From assembly GCF_014654675.1 (NCBI RefSeq), contig NZ_BNBC01000042.1, forward strand, positions 1 through 38,391: 38,391 nucleotides of DNA. Direction: 5' to 3'. Of this stretch, positions 22,727-29,644 are shown piece after piece; the first letter of the stretch is position 1; the number at the start of each line of letters is the position of its first letter. This DNA is from Streptomyces spiralis. Lineage in GTDB: Bacteria > Actinomycetota > Actinomycetes > Streptomycetales > Streptomycetaceae. Under the pieces are notes generated by a model. That model was not told the DNA's origin and searched no databases. It saw only the letters and a list, made by a program, of their open reading frames with translations. Both the position numbers and the translations under genes were made by a program.

Positions 22727-24202
22727 ATGGCCAGGGATGTAATCGTCGTCGGGGCAGGCCCGGTCGGGCTGATGCTGGCGGGCGAGCTCAGGCTGCGCGG
22801 CGTGGACGTCGCCGTCTACGAGCGGCTGCCCGCGCCGACGCGCCAGTCGCGCGGCGCGAGCTTCACCAAGCGCACCGCCGAGTGCTTCGACCAGCGCGGC
22901 CTGCTCGACCGGCTCGGCGGCACCGAGCCCGCCGACAGCCACTTCGGCGGAGTGCCGATCGACCTCGGGATGCTGGAGCAGGACCATCACGGGCACCGGG
23001 GCGTCTCCCAGTTCCGCACCGAGCGGATGCTGGAGGACTGGGTGGGCGAGCTCGGCGTGCCGGTGCTGCGCGGCCGGGAGGTGACCGGTGTGCACCAGGA
23101 CGAGGACGGTGTCGTGGTGGCCGTGGCCGGCCCCGACGGGCCGGCCGAGGACACCGCCGCCTACCTGGTCGGCTGCGACGGGGGCCGCAGCACCGTGCGC
23201 AGGCTGGCCGGCATAGCCTTCCCCGGCACCGAGGGCCGGCGCGGCTTCCTCACGGCCGACGTCACCGGCATCGACACCCGCAAGCGGCGCATCGGGGAGA
23301 ACCTGCCGGGCGGCAGCATGGTGATGGCGATGGACCTGGAGAACGGCGTCACCCGGGTCGTGGTCCACGAGGCGGGTACGCCGGTGCCCCGCGACCGCGA
23401 CTCCCTCGCCTTCCGCGACCTCGCCGACGCCTGGCAGCGGCTGACCGGCGAGTCCATCCACCACGGGCAGTGCCGCTGGATCAGCTGCTTCACCGACGCC
23501 TCGCGGGCGGCCGCCGAGTACCGGCGCGGCCGGGTGTTCCTGGCGGGCGACGCCGCGCACGTGCAGCCCCCGGCGATGGCGCAGGGGCTGAGTGTGGGGG
23601 TGCAGGACGCGGTGAACCTCGGCTGGAAACTGGCGGCGGCCGTCCAGGGATGGGCGCCGCAGGATCTGCTCGACAGCTACCACGCCGAACGCCACCTTGT
23701 CGGCGAGCAGTTGGCGCGCAATGCCCGTGCGGCGATCGAGCTGCGGCTCACCGGCGAGGACATGGACCCGGTCCGCGAGGTCGTGGGCGAGCTGCTGGCC
23801 CACAAGGACGCCGCCGAGTACGCGGCGGGCATGCTGAGCAACCTCGGGATCCGCTACGACCTGGCCAAGGGCGAGCACCCGCTGCTGGGCCGGCGCATGC
23901 CGCCCGGGCACGAACTCACCCTGGCCGACGGCACCCGCACCCGCGTCGCCGACCTCCTGCGCACCGGCCGCGGCCTGCTCCTTGCCACCGGCCGCACCGC
24001 CGCACAGGCCGCACAGGCCGCCGGCGGCCACACCGACCGCGTCGACGTCGTCACCGGCACCTGGACCACCCGGCCCGGCATCGCCGTCGACGCCGTTCTG
24101 GTACGCCCCGACGGCTACGTCGCCTGGACCTCCCCCGGCACCGCCGACGACCTCACCCAGGCCCTCGACCGCTGGTTCGGCACCGCCCGCAGGGCCCTCT
24201 AG
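22727..24202 (+). CDS. FAD-dependent aromatic monooxygenase 2 (PgaE/UrdE/RdmE-like)
   Basis: A 491-residue class A flavin hydroxylase paralogous to monooxygenase 1. Motifs: VVGAGPVGLMLAGEL (residues 7-21), LVGCDGGRSTVRRLAG and GRVFLAGDAAHVQPPAMAQG. The last motif again lacks the usual GGQGMN but is closer to it than in monooxygenase 1. ATG 22727 follows AAAGGA five bases away; this ribosome site appears to be carried by the left end of the inserted element. The final 180 residues are almost identical to those of monooxygenase 1, with a 10-residue deletion after RPGIA. The two enzymes probably act in consecutive oxidations, as PgaE-like pairs do in angucycline pathways. Confidence 0.92.
   Translation: MARDVIVVGAGPVGLMLAGELRLRGVDVAVYERLPAPTRQSRGASFTKRTAECFDQRGLLDRLGGTEPADSHFGGVPIDLGMLEQDHHGHRGVSQFRTERMLEDWVGELGVPVLRGREVTGVHQDEDGVVVAVAGPDGPAEDTAAYLVGCDGGRSTVRRLAGIAFPGTEGRRGFLTADVTGIDTRKRRIGENLPGGSMVMAMDLENGVTRVVVHEAGTPVPRDRDSLAFRDLADAWQRLTGESIHHGQCRWISCFTDASRAAAEYRRGRVFLAGDAAHVQPPAMAQGLSVGVQDAVNLGWKLAAAVQGWAPQDLLDSYHAERHLVGEQLARNARAAIELRLTGEDMDPVREVVGELLAHKDAAEYAAGMLSNLGIRYDLAKGEHPLLGRRMPPGHELTLADGTRTRVADLLRTGRGLLLATGRTAAQAAQAAGGHTDRVDVVTGTWTTRPGIAVDAVLVRPDGYVAWTSPGTADDLTQALDRWFGTARRAL
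23651..24188 (+). repeat. Near-identical 3' segment shared with monooxygenase 1 (copy 2)
   Basis: Partner of 20564-21128. One stretch of about 69 bases (CTCGGGATCCGCTACGACCT onward) is identical in both copies. It encodes the thioredoxin-like C-terminal domain. Confidence 0.9.
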
Positions 24203-24223
24203 GCGCTCTCGACCGGGGGGCTG

Positions 24224-24249
24224 GGCCCTGCGGCCAGACTGCCAGGGCC
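24224..24249 (+). terminator. Weak hairpin after monooxygenase 2
   Basis: GGCCCTG and CAGGGCC form a 7-bp stem with a 12-base loop in the 114-bp gap before the HemY-like gene. It may attenuate rather than stop transcription. Confidence 0.35.
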
Positions 24250-24316
24250 TGTCTTGACGCCGGGCGCCGGCGCCGAGAGGGCCTCTCACGACACTAACCG
24301 CGAAGGATCTGGTGGA

Positions 24317-25795
24317 ATGGCTGGCACCGAACAGGATCAGGTGAGTGGAAAGCCCCATGTGGTCGTCATCGGGGGTGGTATCGCGGGACTGGCGGCGGCG
24401 TTCCGGCTCCGCGACGAGCCGGTCCGGGTGACGGTCCTGGAGGCGTCGTCCCGGCTGGGCGGGAAGCTGTCGGTCTCCGAGGTGGCGGGGGTCGCGGTCG
24501 ACGAGGGCGCCGAGTCGCTGTACGCCAACCGGCGCAGGACCACCGGGCTGATCGCGGACGCCGGACTCGGCGAGAAGATCATGTCGGCCGGCGTCACCGC
24601 GTCGGCGATCTGGACCAGGGGCGGGATCCGGCAGCAGCCGGACCGTCAGTTCATGGGCGTGCCCTGCGACATGGACGACCTCGCCCGCTGTGGCGTCGTC
24701 TCCGCCGAGGGCGTCGAGCGGGCCCGGCAGGACCTGGTGCTGCCGTCGTTCGACCTGGACGGTGACGTCTCGGTCGCCAACTACGTCGGCGGGCGCTTCG
24801 GCCAGGAGGTCGTGGACCGTCTGGTCGAGCCCTTCCTCGCCGGGGTGTTCTCCGGCCGCGCCGCCGACCTGTCGTTCGAGGCCACCCTGACGCCGCTGGC
24901 CAAGGCGGCCCGTGCGCACGTGTCGCTGGCGGACGCGGCGGGCTCGCTGACGCCCGTGCTCGCCGAGGGGCAGAAGCCGCCGCCGGTGCGGGTGGCGACC
25001 CTCGACGGCGGGTTCGGATCCCTGCCCCCCGTCCTGGTGCGCGAGGTGCTGGCGGCGGCGCCCGACGCGTCGGTGCGCACCGACGCCCCCGTCCGGGAGC
25101 TCACCCGCAGCGCGAACGGCTGGCGGGTGACCGTGGGCACGGCCGGCCGGGCGGAGCACATCGACGCCGACGCGGTCGTCATCGCCGTGCCGGCGGGGCC
25201 CGCGGGCAAGCTGCTCGCCGGGGTGCCCGGAACCGCCTCGGCCGTCTTGGCGTTCGCCGAGGTGCCGTACTCGAGCGTGGCGATGGTGACGCTCGCCTAC
25301 CCGCGCTCGGCGTTCCCCGGCCCCCTCGCGGGCCGCGGCTACGCCGCCTACCGGGTGCCCGCGGTGGAGGGGAAGGCGGTCAAGGAGGTCACGTTCACCA
25401 CGGTGAAGTGGCCGCACCTGGCAGGCGAGGTGGAGATCGTCCGCTGCTCGATCGGGCGGTTCGGCGAGGAGCACCTGCTGGGGCGCGACGACGCCGACCT
25501 GGTGGCGCTGGCGACGGCCGAGCTCGCCGAGGCCACCGGCGTGCGCGGTGCCCCGGTGGCGAGCCGGGTCAGCCGCTGGGCGGACGCCCTGCCGCAGTAC
25601 ACCGTCGGCCACTTCGAGCGGGTGCGGCGGATCCGTGAGTCGGTGGCCGCCCAGCCCGGTCTCGCGGTGTGCGGTGCGCTGTACGACGGCGTGGGCGTCG
25701 GTGTGTGCATGGCCTCCGCGCGGCAGGCCGCCGACCAGGTGCTGGCCTGGGTGCGGCAGGACGCCGGAGCCCGTTCGGTGGCGGTGGGTGCCTGA
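24317..25795 (+). CDS. Protoporphyrinogen/coproporphyrinogen oxidase-like flavoprotein (HemY/CgoX family)
   Basis: A 492-residue FAD-dependent amine-oxidase-fold protein. The nucleotide motif VVVIGGGIAGLAAAFRL occupies residues 15-31, followed by EASSRLGGKLSV. DEGAESLYANRR, GVFSGRAADLSFE and the C-terminal GLAVCGALYDGVGVGVCMASA match the HemY/CgoX family of actinobacteria, and the length is normal. ATG 24317 follows AAGGA. A haem-synthesis enzyme is unexpected between two monooxygenase genes; it may oxidise a polyketide intermediate, or supply a resistant oxidase copy. No other haem gene lies near. Confidence 0.85.
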   Translation: MAGTEQDQVSGKPHVVVIGGGIAGLAAAFRLRDEPVRVTVLEASSRLGGKLSVSEVAGVAVDEGAESLYANRRRTTGLIADAGLGEKIMSAGVTASAIWTRGGIRQQPDRQFMGVPCDMDDLARCGVVSAEGVERARQDLVLPSFDLDGDVSVANYVGGRFGQEVVDRLVEPFLAGVFSGRAADLSFEATLTPLAKAARAHVSLADAAGSLTPVLAEGQKPPPVRVATLDGGFGSLPPVLVREVLAAAPDASVRTDAPVRELTRSANGWRVTVGTAGRAEHIDADAVVIAVPAGPAGKLLAGVPGTASAVLAFAEVPYSSVAMVTLAYPRSAFPGPLAGRGYAAYRVPAVEGKAVKEVTFTTVKWPHLAGEVEIVRCSIGRFGEEHLLGRDDADLVALATAELAEATGVRGAPVASRVSRWADALPQYTVGHFERVRRIRESVAAQPGLAVCGALYDGVGVGVCMASARQAADQVLAWVRQDAGARSVAVGA

Positions 25796-25816
25796 TCGGT
25801 CCCCTGCCCCGCGTCG

Positions 25817-25851
25817 AAGCGGCCGTGCCCGGTTCCCGGGCACGGCCGCTT
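25817..25851. terminator. Bidirectional terminator between HemY-like gene and monooxygenase 3
   Basis: AAGCGGCCGTGCCCGG (25817-25832) pairs perfectly with its inverted copy 25836-25851 around a TTC loop, between convergent genes. Confidence 0.9.
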
Positions 25852-25877
25852 CTGCTTGTCCGTCGCGGTGTCGGCGT

Positions 25878-27629
25878 TCAGCGGTCCAGCACTGCGGCGA
25901 GCACCTCCGCCAGGGCCTGCTCGGGGTCCTGGCCGGCGCCCGTGCTGCGCCAGGCGACGTGCTGGTCGGGACGGACCAGGAGCGCACCGGCGTCGGTGAT
26001 CTCCCGGACGGCCTCCCAGCCGCCGTCGGCGTCGGCGTACTCGCAGCCGGCACCGATGCGGACGGTGCCTATGCGGACGGAGAACTTCTGCGCCGCCCGT
26101 GCGGCCGCCTCGCACCACGGTGTTCCCTCCGGGCCCGTGATGAGCGTGAAGTCGGTCCGGCCGGTGAGGTCGAGGGTGGACAGGCGGCGGCCGCCGGCGG
26201 TGATCCAGGCGTGCGGCAGCCGGTGTCCGGGGCGGGAGGTGGGCCGGTGCTCGTTGCGCATGGGGACGCGGGCCGGCGGCTCGCTGCCGTCCGGGACGAG
26301 CGCGCCGTCCTCGTAGTGGAAGCCCACCTCCATGTCGAGGGACTGGCATCCCCCGCGGTGGGTGTGGAAGATCTCCAGGGCGCGGGCCCGCACGGTGTCG
26401 CCGAGCGGGGAGGGGTCGAAGTACGCCTCGAGCCGCTGCTTGCGGCGGCCGGCCGGGATGTTGTGGCCGGCGCCGACGGCGTCGATGACCGCCTGGTGGT
26501 GGACGGCGGCGGACACCGCCCAGTCGACGTTCTCCCGGCCCACGGGCCGGCGCTCGGCCTCGTAGGTGTCGATCAGGCTGTCGGGTGCGCGGCCTTCGAG
26601 CACCGCGGCCAGCTTCCAGGCCAGGTTGTGCGCGTCCTGGATGCCGGTGTTGAGGCCGAGGCCGACGGCGGGGGGCTGGCGGTGGGCGGCGTCGCCGGCG
26701 ATCAGCACGCGGCCCACCCGGTAGCGGTCGGCGAGGTGCGCGTGCACGATCCAGTCCGTCACCTTGTGCACCGTCACCTGAAGGTCCGGCAGGCGCAGCA
26801 GCTCGCGGATCCGGGGGACGACCGACTCGGTGTCCCAGCGGCCGGGCGGGCCGGGGGCGAAGTGCAGGCCCCACTGCTCGCACTCCTTGCCCCAGCGCGG
26901 CCCCATCTCGATGAGGTTGCTGGACAGGTCGGGGTCCTCCGGGTTGAGGAAGTGGGTGATGAGCGTGCCCTCTTCCCACCACTGGGACAGGTCGGCGGAG
27001 AAGTACACGGTCGTGGTGTTGACCAGTCCGGGCGGGCCCTGCATCCGGATGCCGACCTCGGCCCCGACCATGCGGCCGCCGTCGGCGCCGATGAGGTACT
27101 GCGAGGTGACCGTGGTGATCTCCCCGGTGTCCAGGTTGCGCACCTCGGCGACGACATGGTCGCCCTCGTCGCGGAAGGAGGTCACCTCGTGGTGGAAGAG
27201 GATCCGTCCGGGATTGCGGTCCTGCGCGTGCCGGCGCAGGATCGGCTCCAGCCACATCTGCGGCAGCTTGGCGGGCAGGACGGGCCCGGCGGCCGCATAG
27301 GTCTCGCGCAGTGCGCCGCCGCCGAAGGCATCCATCTCGTGGATCAGACGCCCCTCCAGCGGGCCGTCGCCGGCGAGCGTGGTCTGCCAGCGCACCTTGC
27401 CGAACTTCTCCAGCGGCGCCGCCTCGGCGAGCACGTCGTCGGCGACACCGTGCTGCCGGTAGATCTCCATCGTGCGCTGGTTGAGGTAGTGCGCCTTCGG
27501 AACCCTCGATGTGTCCGGGTGCCGTTCCACCAGCAGATGATCGACGCCCTGGTCGGACAGGAAGACGGAGGCGGACAGACCGCATCCGCCACCGCCCACG
27601 ATCAGAACCGGAACCTCGATGGCTCCCAT
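25878..27629 (-). CDS. FAD-dependent monooxygenase 3 (TfdB/2,4-dichlorophenol hydroxylase-like)
   Basis: A 583-residue class A flavin monooxygenase of a branch different from the other two. Motifs: PVLIVGGGGCGLSASVFL (residues 7-24), LIGADGGRMVGAEVG, and RVLIAGDAAHRQPPAVGLG followed by LNTGIQDAHNLAWKL, all intact. It has a C-terminal thioredoxin-like domain ending in LLVRPDQHVAWRS. ATG 27629 follows AAAGGGG. Related enzymes hydroxylate phenolic rings or carry out quinone-forming oxidation in polyketide pathways. It lies 67 bases after the split-barrel protein gene on the same strand. Confidence 0.92.
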   Translation of the reverse strand: MGAIEVPVLIVGGGGCGLSASVFLSDQGVDHLLVERHPDTSRVPKAHYLNQRTMEIYRQHGVADDVLAEAAPLEKFGKVRWQTTLAGDGPLEGRLIHEMDAFGGGALRETYAAAGPVLPAKLPQMWLEPILRRHAQDRNPGRILFHHEVTSFRDEGDHVVAEVRNLDTGEITTVTSQYLIGADGGRMVGAEVGIRMQGPPGLVNTTTVYFSADLSQWWEEGTLITHFLNPEDPDLSSNLIEMGPRWGKECEQWGLHFAPGPPGRWDTESVVPRIRELLRLPDLQVTVHKVTDWIVHAHLADRYRVGRVLIAGDAAHRQPPAVGLGLNTGIQDAHNLAWKLAAVLEGRAPDSLIDTYEAERRPVGRENVDWAVSAAVHHQAVIDAVGAGHNIPAGRRKQRLEAYFDPSPLGDTVRARALEIFHTHRGGCQSLDMEVGFHYEDGALVPDGSEPPARVPMRNEHRPTSRPGHRLPHAWITAGGRRLSTLDLTGRTDFTLITGPEGTPWCEAAARAAQKFSVRIGTVRIGAGCEYADADGGWEAVREITDAGALLVRPDQHVAWRSTGAGQDPEQALAEVLAAVLDR

Positions 27630-27657
27630 ATTCGCCCCTTTAGGATCGACCGATGCC

Positions 27658-27678
27658 TTGCCAGTCGCAGCCTGGCAA
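27658..27678 (-). terminator. Small hairpin between split-barrel and monooxygenase 3 genes
   Basis: TTGCCAG and CTGGCAA form a 7-bp stem with a 7-base loop in the 67-bp gap. Possible attenuator or mRNA-processing site. Confidence 0.3.
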
Positions 27679-27696
27679 AGTCGTCTTCAGCACCGG

Positions 27697-28191
27697 TCAA
27701 GCACGACTGGACCGCAGCCAGGACCGCTCGCGCCACGGGCGCCGCCGGCCGGCTTGCGCGGATTGCTCGCTGTACGCCCAGCCGAGCCAGTCCTTGATGT
27801 CGACCGCCACCACGGGTCCGCCGTCCTTGAGGTAGCGGGGGCCGTCGAACTGCGCGTACTTGCGGTCCAGCAGGCCGAGGGCATGCGTGCGCTCCGGGCT
27901 CTCCTCGATCACCCGGGCGGTGCCGCGCAGCCGTACCCACCACGCCTTCAGCCAGTCGTCGTCGTAGCAGTCGGCCAGGACCGTGACCCGCTGGTCGCGG
28001 TCCAGGTTGCGCAGTCGCTTGGGCCGCGGATTGCCGCTCTTCGGCTTGTCGGTCGGTGAGTAGAAGACGTCGCCGTCCACCACGAAGATGACGGGCACGA
28101 CATGGGCGCGCCCGCGCTCGTCGACCGTGGCCAACCGGACGGCTCGCTCCCGCTCGAACCGGCTGCGCATCTCGTCCTGCCCGAGTTTCAT
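27697..28191 (-). CDS. PPOX-class split-barrel protein, probably F420-dependent
   Basis: A 164-residue pyridoxamine 5'-phosphate oxidase-fold protein similar to the TIGR03668 group (Rv0155-like F420 proteins). Typical parts are RLATVDERGRAHVVPVIFVV near the N-terminus, then KPKSGNPRPKRLRNL and DDDWLKAWWVRLRGTARV. The C-terminus is arginine-rich. ATG 28191 is directly followed upstream by the left end of tnpB element 2; the present ribosome site AAGGAGAGACCTG belongs to that end. Could reduce a quinone or enone of the product using F420 or FMN. Confidence 0.82.
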   Translation of the reverse strand: MKLGQDEMRSRFERERAVRLATVDERGRAHVVPVIFVVDGDVFYSPTDKPKSGNPRPKRLRNLDRDQRVTVLADCYDDDWLKAWWVRLRGTARVIEESPERTHALGLLDRKYAQFDGPRYLKDGGPVVAVDIKDWLGWAYSEQSAQAGRRRPWRERSWLRSSRA

Positions 28192-28361
28192 CAGGTCTCT
28201 CCTTTGTGGATACCCCAGCCTTCAGGCCGGGGTGGGGGTACCTCCCGCTTGCGGGGGGAGAAACGAAGCTCCTGCGGAGCAGGGCAGGGAAAGCCGGATC
28301 GCCGCCAGGGCGATCCGGTGTCTGCTCCCAACTGCCCGCGCTCCGTCACAAACTGATGGGG

Positions 28362-28367
28362 TAGCGT
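28362..28367 (+). promoter_or_regulatory. -10 box of tnpB element 2
   Basis: TAGCGT seven bases before the GTG at 28375, the same as at element 1. No Shine-Dalgarno precedes the GTG, in keeping with leaderless expression. Confidence 0.5.
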
Positions 28368-28374
28368 GTGAACG

Positions 28375-29523
28375 GTGAAGACCGCCCACGTGAAGCGGGC
28401 GTTCAAGTACCGCTTCTATCCGACCGATGCGCAGGCGGCCGAGCTGTCGCGCACGTTCGGCTGCGTGCGGAAGGTCTACAACCTGGCTCTTGCGGCGCGC
28501 ACGCAGGCGTGGACTCGGCAGGAGCGGGTGAACTACAACCAGACGTCGGCGATGCTGACGGCGTGGAAGAAGACCGAGGAACTCGCGTACCTCAACGACG
28601 TCTCCTCCGTCCCGCTCCAACAGGCCCTGCGGCACCTCCAGACGGCGTTCACGAAGTCGCGGAAGTCGGCGGAGTACACCACCAGCGCATTCCGGTTCCG
28701 GGACGGGAAACTGACCCTGGCGAAGATGGCGGAGCCGCTCGACATCGCGTGGTCCCGTCCGCTCCCCGAGGGGGCGTCGCCGTCCACGGTGACTGTGTCG
28801 CAGGACGCGGCCGGACGCTGGTACGTGTCCCTGCTGTGCGAGGACCGTTCCGTTCAGCCGCTCCCCGCCACCGACGCGGCCGTCGGCGTCGACGTCGGAC
28901 TCGACCACCTGCTGACCCTCTCGACCGGCGAGAAGATCTCCAACCCCCGGCATGAGCGGCCTGACCGCGTCCGTCTCGCCAAGGCCCAGCGACAGCTTGC
29001 CCGTAAGGCCAAGGGCGACGGAGCGAACCGGGCCAAGGCTCGCTGGAAGGTCGCCAAGGTCTACGCCCGCATCGTCGACCGCAGGCGTGACCATCTGCAC
29101 AAGCTCACCACTCGGCTCGTTCGTGAAAACCAAACGATCGTGATCGAGGATCTCGCCGTTCGGAACATGGTGAAGAACGGCAGCCTGGCCCGCGCCATCA
29201 GCGATGCGGCCTGGTCGGAGTTCCGGAGCATGCTGGAGTACAAGGCCCAGTGGTACGGCCGCGAAGTGATCGCGATCGACCGCTGGTTCCCCTCCTCCAA
29301 GCTGTGCTCCGTCTGCGGCACCTTGCGGGACAAGATGCCGCTGAGTGTCCGCGAGTGGACGTGCGACTGCGGGACGACCCACGACCGGGACGTGAACGCG
29401 GCGAAGAACATCCTGGCCGTCGGGCTGACGGCGTCTGTCTGTGGAGCTGGCGTAAGACCTCAACGGAGTACTCCGGGCGGGCATTCGGTGATGAAGCAGA
29501 AACCCCTACGGCGCGAGCCGTAG
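28375..29523 (+). CDS. tnpB: RNA-guided endonuclease TnpB (IS1341 type), element 2
   Basis: A 382-residue TnpB from another lineage than element 1. RuvC residues are present (VGVDVGLDHL, VIEDLAV and HDRDVNAAKN) and the zinc finger reads CSVCG...CDCG. Between LRHLQTAFT and KSRKSAEYT the usual FFxxR...YPRFKSRK segment is missing, so the protein seems to carry a short in-frame deletion of about 16 residues in its nucleic-acid-binding N-terminal half. GTG 28375 is the family's usual start (KTAHVKRAFKYRFYPT). Activity is therefore uncertain. Confidence 0.9.
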   Translation: MKTAHVKRAFKYRFYPTDAQAAELSRTFGCVRKVYNLALAARTQAWTRQERVNYNQTSAMLTAWKKTEELAYLNDVSSVPLQQALRHLQTAFTKSRKSAEYTTSAFRFRDGKLTLAKMAEPLDIAWSRPLPEGASPSTVTVSQDAAGRWYVSLLCEDRSVQPLPATDAAVGVDVGLDHLLTLSTGEKISNPRHERPDRVRLAKAQRQLARKAKGDGANRAKARWKVAKVYARIVDRRRDHLHKLTTRLVRENQTIVIEDLAVRNMVKNGSLARAISDAAWSEFRSMLEYKAQWYGREVIAIDRWFPSSKLCSVCGTLRDKMPLSVREWTCDCGTTHDRDVNAAKNILAVGLTASVCGAGVRPQRSTPGGHSVMKQKPLRREP

Positions 29524-29576
29524 GAATCCCCATCCTTCAGGAGGGGGAGGAAGTCAACACCGCTCCTTGTCTCTGG
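29400..29576 (+). ncRNA. Putative omega RNA of TnpB element 2
   Basis: At the tnpB stop codon CCTACGGC-GCGA-GCCGTAGG (29505-29524) forms a perfect 8-bp stem with a GCGA tetraloop, followed directly by the right-end hairpin (29527-29548). This is the usual layout of TnpB guide RNAs. The guide would be the flank after about 29556 (ACCGCTCCTTGTCTCT). The 5' limit is a guess. Confidence 0.6.
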
Positions 29577-29644
29577 GTCCCTGGCGCTGGGAATGACGAA
29601 GTGGAAGTCACGGCGCCGGTCCGCCGCGCGGGTGGTGGGAGGGC

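Larger units (their letters stand above)
28192..29556 (+). mobile_element. IS200/IS605-type element 2 (TnpB only)
   Basis: The left end starts at the ATG of the split-barrel gene (GTTTCAT then CAGG) and contains the hairpin CCCCAGCC-TTCA-GGCCGGGG at 28213-28232 followed by GTGGGGGTACCTCCCGCTTG. The right end is the hairpin TCCCCATCC-TTCA-GGAGGGGGA (29527-29548) ending GGAAGTCAAC. There is no tnpA. Just beyond the right end lies GCTCCTTGTC, the complement of an AAGGAG site that would sit correctly before the split-barrel ATG if the element were absent. End positions are inferred within a few bases. Confidence 0.8.

Noticed and set aside
22637..26053. 1138-codon open frame on the minus strand across monooxygenase 2 and the HemY-like gene
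   Set aside because: Spans two well-supported plus-strand genes and shows no domain; a third-position GC shadow.
11529..28330. Similar hairpin-rich leaders at 11529 and 28192 considered as a riboswitch or attenuator family
   Set aside because: The second is contiguous with tnpB and has a matching right-end hairpin, so an IS200/IS605 left end explains both.
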